NCBI RefSeq assembly: GCF_000284295.1
Contig: NC_017093.1
Location: forward strand, 5,394,001-5,458,000
Reading direction: 5' to 3'
Origin: Actinoplanes missouriensis 431
GTDB taxonomy: Bacteria; Actinomycetota; Actinomycetes; Mycobacteriales; Micromonosporaceae
DNA length: 64,000 nt
The notes beneath the pieces were generated by a model. It did no database searches. It was not told where the DNA came from and saw only the letters and a program-made list of their open reading frames with translations. Positions 58,543-64,000 of this stretch are shown in pieces (the first letter of the stretch is position 1; each line of letters starts with the position of its first letter). The position numbers and the translations under genes were made by a program.

Positions 58543-59910
58543 TCACACATCCGCTGTGCGTTTCGGAGCGCGGTGGAATTGAGGTTTACCGGCGCCCACC
58601 GGCCGGCGTGCCGGGCGCCGGCGGAGCATCAAGGCCAGGACAGCCGGGTACGCCGCGAGGACCAGCAGCCCGGCCCACCAGGACAGTGGGAAGTAGCCGG
58701 TGGAAGGTGCATAGTGCGCGACCACCTGCGGGTACTCCACGGCCGTCTGACGTGCTGCGAACCCGGCAGCGGGAGTGACGCGCAACAGCCACTGCGCGAC
58801 CGGGTCCGGCAACAGCGGCACCGACGTCACGACGTAGGGCAGCACGATCAGCAGCGACGAGGCCAGAACCGCCGCCCACCGCCGCCGCAGCAGCTGGCGC
58901 AGCTGAGCGGTCATGACCGCGCACAGTGCCAGAGCCGCCCCCACCCCCAGCGCCACCCGCGGCACCGGAACGACGACACCCACGGCGATCAGCCCGGTCA
59001 CCCAGCTCGCTGCGCCGATCGTCAGCAGGGTCCGCACCCCCGAAGCGAGCATCTCCACGGCAGCTACGACCAGCACGATGATCAGCGCGATGGGCAGCCC
59101 GACCAGCACCGCGCCGGATGTGGCGGGGCTGCCTTCCTCACTGAGCGGACCGATGTCACCGGTGCCGCTGACCGTGATGACGCCGTCTTTCTCGACCGCG
59201 CCGGAGGCCTGATGCCGTTTCTCCCAGTCGGTTCTGTTCATCTCGCCGATCGGCTCACTCCGCCACGGGCCGCCAGCGCTGACGTTGTCGAAGACGCCGA
59301 CCGCCTGGGTGAATCGCACCTCCTCCACAGCGCCGCCCAGGGCGACCTCGCGAAGGGTGAGATCGCCGGGCGATGTGGCGAACAGCCCGATCTGAACGGT
59401 CTCCGGCAGCCCGTCGAGCCGTGCCACCCCCACCGTCTGCCAATGGGTGCCGTCGGCCGACTCGAACCCCGTCACCGTGTCGCCCGAGCGGGTCAGACGC
59501 AGCCAGCGAGGGGTCTGCTCGGAGACGCCGCCGGGATTGCCGGCGACGTCGTGTCGGTAGTGGTGTTGGAACCGGACGCCGTGATCACCGGTCATCATCA
59601 CGGCCGCATACGGCGACCCGCGCTGCAGGCCGTCCTTCACGATGATCCCGGCCTTGGCCCAGGGCACCAGCCCGGACACGATCTCGTCGTGGTCCGGAGG
59701 TGGATAAGTGATCGTCCCGGTCATCGCGGTCAGCCGCACCGTGAGGCTTCCCTCCGGGCCGAGATCACGATGCAGGAACCAGAACCGGTCAGCGACCTCG
59801 ATGCCGGAATCGCCCCGGCCCGCGGGGCCCTGACTGCCCGCGAGCAGCAGGCCCGGCACGACGACGGCGAGGACCGCGACGGCTAGCGCGACGATGCTCC
59901 TCTTTCTCAT
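58543..59910 (-). CDS. Membrane protein with DUF1349-like extracytoplasmic domain
   Basis: 455 aa from the ATG at 59910; an in-frame GTG at 59928 is possible. N-terminal signal/anchor (IVALAVAVLAVVVPGLLLAG), then a beta-sandwich of the DUF1349 / concanavalin-like type: AGIIVKDGLQRGSPYAAVMMTGDHGVRFQ and RWLRLTRSGDTVTGFESADGTHW, read in order. The second half has about six membrane helices (AVLVGLPIALIIVLVVAAVEML onwards). This combines a ligand-type lectin fold with a permease-like block; the role is unknown. It is divergent from the histidine kinase with a shared inverted repeat, so that two-component system probably controls it. Confidence 0.7.
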   Translation of the reverse strand: MRKRSIVALAVAVLAVVVPGLLLAGSQGPAGRGDSGIEVADRFWFLHRDLGPEGSLTVRLTAMTGTITYPPPDHDEIVSGLVPWAKAGIIVKDGLQRGSPYAAVMMTGDHGVRFQHHYRHDVAGNPGGVSEQTPRWLRLTRSGDTVTGFESADGTHWQTVGVARLDGLPETVQIGLFATSPGDLTLREVALGGAVEEVRFTQAVGVFDNVSAGGPWRSEPIGEMNRTDWEKRHQASGAVEKDGVITVSGTGDIGPLSEEGSPATSGAVLVGLPIALIIVLVVAAVEMLASGVRTLLTIGAASWVTGLIAVGVVVPVPRVALGVGAALALCAVMTAQLRQLLRRRWAAVLASSLLIVLPYVVTSVPLLPDPVAQWLLRVTPAAGFAARQTAVEYPQVVAHYAPSTGYFPLSWWAGLLVLAAYPAVLALMLRRRPARRPVGAGKPQFHRAPKRTADV

Positions 59911-59930
59911 GCCGTCGGTTCTACGCACCC

Positions 59931-59966
59931 CGGCATGACACCAGCCGAAGCGTTCCTGTCATGCCG
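59931..59966. promoter_or_regulatory. Inverted repeat CGGCATGACA-N16-TGTCATGCCG
   Basis: A perfect 10-bp dyad in the 86-base gap between the divergent membrane protein and histidine kinase genes. It ends 19 bases before the kinase -10 hexamer. It is a candidate binding site for the response regulator encoded at 61106-61762. Confidence 0.65.
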
Positions 59967-59984
59967 TTGTTAAGTCCCGCCGGG

Positions 59985-59990
59985 CATGCT
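59985..59990 (+). promoter_or_regulatory. -10-like element of the histidine kinase gene
   Basis: CATGCT, six bases, then the ATG at 59997. Confidence 0.35.
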
Positions 59991-59996
59991 GTTGCC

Positions 59997-61109
59997 ATGT
60001 TCGGGCTTCGCCGCGGGACCGTGAGCGCACGGTTCACCATCCTTTACGCCAGTGTCTTCCTGGGCTCCGGCGCCACGCTGCTGGCGCTGGCCTTCCTGCT
60101 CTCCGGCAGTCAGGTCACCAGCGTCGCCCCCGTCGGCGCCGGCCCGGCAGTCACCGTCCAGCAGGACCGGCAGCTGATGACCAGCTCGGCGACCGCGCTG
60201 TTCATGATGGCGCTGGTCTCGCTGGTGATGGGCCGGGTCCTGGCCGGGCGCGTGTTGCGGCCGCTGCGGTCGATCACCTCCGCCACACGGCGCATCACGG
60301 CGGAGAGCCTCGACCGCCGGCTGGCCGTGGCCGGGCCCGCCGACGAGGTCAAAGCACTCGCCGACACCATCGACGACCTGCTGGAGCGGCTCGAGGCGTC
60401 GTTCGGGGCGCAGCGCCGGTTCGTCGCCAACGCCTCGCACGAGTTGCGTACTCCGCTGGCGACGATGCGCGCCGCGCTCGACGTCGCGGTGGCCAAGCCG
60501 GATCCCGCGCCGTCGACCGTGGCGCTCGCCGACCGGCTACGCGCCCAGCTGGACCGGGTCGACCACCTGCTCGACGGGTTCCTCGTGCTCGCCAGGGCGC
60601 AACACGGCATCCTGGCGGACGCCGACACCGTGGACCTGGGTGCCCTGATCGCCACGGCCGTGCGGCAGCGGGCTCACGAGATCGACGCCAAGCAGCTGAC
60701 GGTCACCACCGGCGTGCCCCCGCAGGAGGCCGTCACCACACGCGGCAGTCCCGCTCTGCTCGCCCGCCTCGTGGAGAACGTGGTGGACAACGCGGTGCGG
60801 CACAACCACGACGAGGGCTGGATGAGCATCACCGCGGTGCCGGGCCCGGAGGAGATCGTGCTGACCGTCGAGACCGGTGGCCCGCTGCTCGATCAGCGCG
60901 ACGTCGACCGGCTGGCGCAGCCGTTCGAGCGGCTGAGACCCGGCGCACCGGGGACGTCTGACGGACCCGCCGAACGGATCGGCGGCTCCTCCGGGCTGGG
61001 ACTGTCCATTGTCGCTGCCGTGGCCACGGCGCATGGTGGCAGACTGCGGCTGGCCGCCCGTTCCGGCGGTGGGCTGCGGGTCACGGTCACCCTGGCGGCG
61101 ATCTCATGA
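59997..61109 (+). CDS. Sensor histidine kinase
   Basis: 370 aa. Two membrane helices (about 13-35 and 62-85) flank a short extracytoplasmic loop of about 30 residues, then a HAMP region (VLRPLRSITSATRRITAESLDRRL). DHp helix with FVANASHELRTPLATMRAA (His near 145), N-box LVENVVDNAVRHN near 260 and G2 box GGSSGLGLSIVAAVATAHGG near 328. It phosphorylates the response regulator encoded next, whose ATG overlaps this stop by four bases. The small sensor loop suggests a membrane or peptide signal. Confidence 0.92.
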   Translation: MFGLRRGTVSARFTILYASVFLGSGATLLALAFLLSGSQVTSVAPVGAGPAVTVQQDRQLMTSSATALFMMALVSLVMGRVLAGRVLRPLRSITSATRRITAESLDRRLAVAGPADEVKALADTIDDLLERLEASFGAQRRFVANASHELRTPLATMRAALDVAVAKPDPAPSTVALADRLRAQLDRVDHLLDGFLVLARAQHGILADADTVDLGALIATAVRQRAHEIDAKQLTVTTGVPPQEAVTTRGSPALLARLVENVVDNAVRHNHDEGWMSITAVPGPEEIVLTVETGGPLLDQRDVDRLAQPFERLRPGAPGTSDGPAERIGGSSGLGLSIVAAVATAHGGRLRLAARSGGGLRVTVTLAAIS

Positions 61110-61762
61110 GGGTGCTCGTCGTCGAGGACGATCACGCGCTCGCCGAGGTCGTCACGGAGGGGCTCACCGACAGCGGGATGGCTGTCGACGTCGCTCATGA
61201 CGGGCTGGTGGCGGCGGCGAAACTGGACCTCGCGCCCTACGACGTCGTCGTGCTCGATCGTGACCTGCCCGGACTGTCCGGTGACACGCTCTGTCTGCAG
61301 ATCACCGAGCGCACGGACCGGCCGATGGTGCTGATGCTGACGGCAGCGAGCGCACCCGGCGACCGGGTCAGCGGGCTCACGGTGGGCGCTGACGACTACC
61401 TGTCCAAGCCGTTCCACTTTCCCGAGCTCATCCTGCGGATCCGGGCTCTCGCCCGCCGCCGGCCCGACGTACGCCCGCGGGTTTTGCGAGTGGCCGGCAT
61501 CGAGCTGGATCCGGTGCGCCGCACGGCGGTCCGGGACGGGCGGAACCTCGGTCTCTCGGTCAAGGAGTTCGCGGTGCTGGAGGAGCTGCTGCGGGCCAGC
61601 CCGGGGTTCATCAGCGCGGAGGTGCTGCTGGAGAAGGTCTGGGACGAGAACGCCGATCAGTTCACCAACACCGTCGCGGTCACGATCGGCCGGGTGCGCC
61701 GAAAACTCGGCGATCCGCCGCTGTTGTCGACGCTCCCGGGCGTCGGCTATCGGGTCGCCTGA
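61106..61762 (+). CDS. OmpR/PhoB-family response regulator
   Basis: 218 aa. The receiver domain has acidic residues VVEDD (5-9), phospho-acceptor Asp51 in VVLDRDLPGLSG, and Lys in DDYLSKPF near 100. The winged-helix DNA-binding domain (about 125-218) ends VTIGRVRRKLGDPPLLSTLPGVGYRV. Partner of the overlapping histidine kinase gene. Likely targets include its own divergent promoter region. Confidence 0.94.
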   Translation: MRVLVVEDDHALAEVVTEGLTDSGMAVDVAHDGLVAAAKLDLAPYDVVVLDRDLPGLSGDTLCLQITERTDRPMVLMLTAASAPGDRVSGLTVGADDYLSKPFHFPELILRIRALARRRPDVRPRVLRVAGIELDPVRRTAVRDGRNLGLSVKEFAVLEELLRASPGFISAEVLLEKVWDENADQFTNTVAVTIGRVRRKLGDPPLLSTLPGVGYRVA

Positions 61763-62181
61763 CCTCACCGCCGCTGTCGTCCGGCAGGGCGTCCGCGACC
61801 GCGTCGCCTGACACGGCGACCCCGGCGGACGACCGCACGGAGGCACACCGCTCGCCCGTGGCGGCGCAGGCACGCCGGCTTCCTCGCGCCGCGCGGGCGC
61901 GGGACTTTCACGCGCGGCACGGACGCGCGGACTTCACGCGGCACGGACGCGCGGACTTCACGCGCGGCACGGACGCGCGGACTTCACGCGCGGCGCGAGC
62001 GCGCGGACTTCACGCGCGGTGCGAGCGCGCGGGCTTCCCCGCGCTGCGCCCGCGCGGACTTCGCGCGCGGCACGGACGCGCGGCGCGGACACGCGGACTT
62101 TCACGTTTTATTAACGGCCGCGCGCGAGCATCCGCCGCCTCGCGCGGGCAATGATCTTGGGGAGGCGGGGGAAGGACAGGC
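61763..62181. other. 419-base non-coding stretch
   Basis: Contains the GC-rich array (61890-62105), a small A+T-rich patch CGTTTTATTAACG at 62104-62116 that ends it, and GGGGGAAGGACAGG before the permease ATG. No gene is seen. Confidence 0.5.
61890..62105. repeat. About 26-bp GC-rich imperfect tandem array
   Basis: Roughly eight units around gcgcggacttcacgcgcggc; the spacing between 'gacttcacgcg' cores varies between 18 and 27 bases. Each unit is internally self-complementary (CGCG-rich), so single strands could fold. Confidence 0.85.
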
Positions 62182-64000
62182 ATGACCACGGTACGGGGAT
62201 GGATGCTCGAAGGGCTGGAAGAGCGCTCCGAGGAGCAACACTCCGACAAGCCGCACAGCTGGTGGAAAGTCATGTGCCTCACCGGCGTCGACTACTTCTC
62301 CACGCTGGGGTACCAGCCCGGCATCGCGGCCCTGGCCGCCGGCGTGCTGTCGCCGCTGGCCACGCTCGTGCTCGTGCTCGTGACGCTGCTCGGCGCGCTG
62401 CCGGTCTACCGGCGCGTGGCGGCGGACAGCCCGCACGGCGAGGGCTCGATCGCCATGCTGGTGCGGCTGCTGTCGTTCTGGAAGGGCAAGCTCTTCGTCC
62501 TGGTGCTGCTCGGGTTCGCGGCGACCGACTTCATCATCACCATCACGCTGTCGGCCGCCGACGCCACCGCGCACATCGACGAGAACCCGTTCTGGCCCGA
62601 GTCGCTGCGGGACCAGCACGTGATCGTGACGCTGCTGCTGATCGCGCTGCTCGGGGCCGTGTTCCTGAAGGGGTTCACCGAGGCCATCGGCATCGCGGTC
62701 GCGCTGGTCGGTGTCTACCTCGCACTGAACGTGGTGGTGATCGGTGACGCGCTGTGGGAGGTGGTGACGCACCCGCACGCCGTCACCGACTGGACGCACG
62801 CGATGACCACGTCGCACGGCAGCCCGCTCGCCATGGTCGGCATCGCGCTGCTGGTCTTCCCGAAACTCGCGCTCGGGCTCTCCGGCTTCGAGACAGGTGT
62901 CGCGGTGATGCCGCACATCAAGGGTGACCTGCGGGAACGTGTCCGGGGCGGCAAGCGGCTGCTGACCACGGCCGCGGTCATCATGAGCGTGTTCCTGCTG
63001 ACCAGCAGTGTCGCCACGACGGTGCTGATCCCGGCTGCGGAGTTCCAGCCGGGTGGTGAGGCGAACGGGCGGGCCCTGGCGTATCTCGCGCACGAGAACC
63101 TGGGCACCGTGTTCGGCAGCGTCTACGACATCTCCACGATCGCGATCCTCTGGTTCGCCGGGGCGTCGGCGATGGCGGGGCTGCTCAACCTGGTCCCGCG
63201 TTACCTGCCGAGATTCGGCATGGCGCCGTCGTGGGCGCGGGCGGTGCGGCCGCTGGTGCTGGTCTTCACCGGCGCGGCGTTCCTGATCACGTGGATCTTC
63301 GACGCGGACGTGGACGCGCAGGGCGGCGCGTACGCGACGGGTGTGCTCGTGCTGATCACCTCGGCCGCGACGGCCGTGACCCTGTCCGCCCATCACCGGG
63401 GGCAGCGCAAGCGGACCTGGGCCTTCGGCATGATCACCGTGATCTTCACCTACACCACGGTGACGAACGTGATCGAGCGGCCGGACGGCGTGAAGATCGC
63501 AGCCTGCTTCATCGCGGCGATTCTCGTGGTGTCGCTGCTGTCCCGGGTGTTCCGGGCGTTCGAGCTGCGGGTCACGTCGATCGACGCCGACCCGGTGGCG
63601 GAGGGGTTCCTGACCGAGGCGGGCAACCGGCAGATCCGGCTGATCGCGAACGAGCCGGAGGAGCGGGACGCCCGGGAGTACTCCGCGAAGCTGACCCAGA
63701 TCATCGCCGACAACGACATGACGGATCAGCGGGACGTGCTTTTCGTCGAGGTCACCGTGCGGGACGCGTCAGACTTCGAAACCGCCCTGCATGTACGCGG
63801 TGAGCTGCGACACGGGCGCTACCGGGTGCTGACCTTGGAGAGTTCGTCGGTGCCGAGCGCTCTGGCGGCGCTCCTGCTCTGGGTGCGCGACACCACGCAC
63901 CGGCGGCCACACATCTACTTCGAGTGGACCGAGGGCAATCCGGTGGCGAACTTCGCCCGCTACCTGATCTTCGGCCAGGGCGAGGTGGCACCGGTGACGC
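62182..64000 (+). CDS. APC-superfamily permease, truncated by the window end
   Basis: At least 606 aa; the frame is open to the last base. GGGGGAAGGAC precedes the ATG. A charged N-terminus is followed by SWWKVMCLTGVDYFSTLGYQPGIAALAAG and about twelve membrane helices to residue about 450 (for example ATLVLVLVTLLGALPVYRRVA, VGIALLVFPKLALGLSGFETGVAVMP). A cytoplasmic region follows (about 465-606; EVTVRDASDFETALHVRGELRHGRYRVLTLE). The GYQPG motif and soluble C-terminus recall the KimA/KUP-like potassium uptake and amino acid branches of the APC superfamily. Substrate undetermined. Confidence 0.75.
   Translation, partial: MTTVRGWMLEGLEERSEEQHSDKPHSWWKVMCLTGVDYFSTLGYQPGIAALAAGVLSPLATLVLVLVTLLGALPVYRRVAADSPHGEGSIAMLVRLLSFWKGKLFVLVLLGFAATDFIITITLSAADATAHIDENPFWPESLRDQHVIVTLLLIALLGAVFLKGFTEAIGIAVALVGVYLALNVVVIGDALWEVVTHPHAVTDWTHAMTTSHGSPLAMVGIALLVFPKLALGLSGFETGVAVMPHIKGDLRERVRGGKRLLTTAAVIMSVFLLTSSVATTVLIPAAEFQPGGEANGRALAYLAHENLGTVFGSVYDISTIAILWFAGASAMAGLLNLVPRYLPRFGMAPSWARAVRPLVLVFTGAAFLITWIFDADVDAQGGAYATGVLVLITSAATAVTLSAHHRGQRKRTWAFGMITVIFTYTTVTNVIERPDGVKIAACFIAAILVVSLLSRVFRAFELRVTSIDADPVAEGFLTEAGNRQIRLIANEPEERDAREYSAKLTQIIADNDMTDQRDVLFVEVTVRDASDFETALHVRGELRHGRYRVLTLESSSVPSALAALLLWVRDTTHRRPHIYFEWTEGNPVANFARYLIFGQGEVAPVT

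Overview
The window is a high-GC chromosomal segment of a filamentous-type actinobacterium. It has frequent GTG starts, TANNNT promoter hexamers placed just before start codons, CBM2-bearing cellulolytic enzymes under CebR-type palindromes, sugar ABC transporters without their own ATPases, SpoIIE-type partner-switch proteins and a DUF222/HNH protein. Together these point to Micromonosporaceae, most likely an Actinoplanes-like organism; this is inference, because no rRNA or other marker is present. I see no phage, insertion sequence, CRISPR array, tRNA or rRNA. The 64 kb reads as ordinary core and accessory chromosome.

Layout. 0.3-8.5 kb: a SAM methyltransferase, a UPF0104 flippase-like membrane protein, a RibD-like reductase divergent from GTP cyclohydrolase II (ribA), a PAS-PP2C-HATPase-STAS regulator, and recQ. 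8.5-15.3 kb: YceI, DUF4259, a VOC protein, pyruvate phosphate dikinase and a lipoprotein. 15.5-19.8 kb: a glycolate oxidase operon (glcD-glcE-glcF). 19.8-24.6 kb: a CebR-boxed CBM2-SGNH esterase, a small monooxygenase, smpB, a luciferase-like oxidoreductase and an AlaX-type tRNA editing protein. 24.8-35.7 kb: an orphan xylose-type binding protein, a CUT1 transporter (binding protein plus two permeases), a GNAT protein, succinate-semialdehyde dehydrogenase, a GH13 glucosidase, a DUF222/HNH protein and a YciO/Sua5 protein. 35.8-41.9 kb: an SGNH hydrolase, then a cellulose operon on the minus strand (CBM2 remnant, GH48 cellobiohydrolase, AA10 LPMO) behind an exact CebR palindrome. 42.5-47.8 kb: UDP-glucose dehydrogenase and a second CUT1 transporter (aglEFG-like) behind a perfect 16-bp palindrome. 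48-56.2 kb: a four-gene, overlap-coupled ABC/FtsX export operon. 56.4-64 kb: a secreted metzincin, a membrane protein divergent from a histidine kinase/response regulator pair, and a truncated APC-superfamily permease running off the window.

How the genes work together. The two CebR palindromes tie three cellulose-acting genes and a CBM2 esterase into one inferred regulon: GH48 and LPMO attack crystalline cellulose while CUT1 transporters import oligosaccharides. Both CUT1 operons lack an ATPase and presumably share a remote MsiK-type one.

The most unusual property is not a gene. The window holds about thirty short tandem arrays (unit 12-27 bp, two to ten copies). Almost every locus has its own unrelated unit, yet placement is strongly patterned. 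At least ten arrays contain, or directly abut, the stop codon of a gene. Most others sit inside signal peptides, linkers or loops of reading frames, where the unit length is a multiple of three. A second pattern is a recurrent promoter layout (TANNNT-like hexamer, exactly six bases, then ATG/GTG), which suggests many leaderless transcripts.
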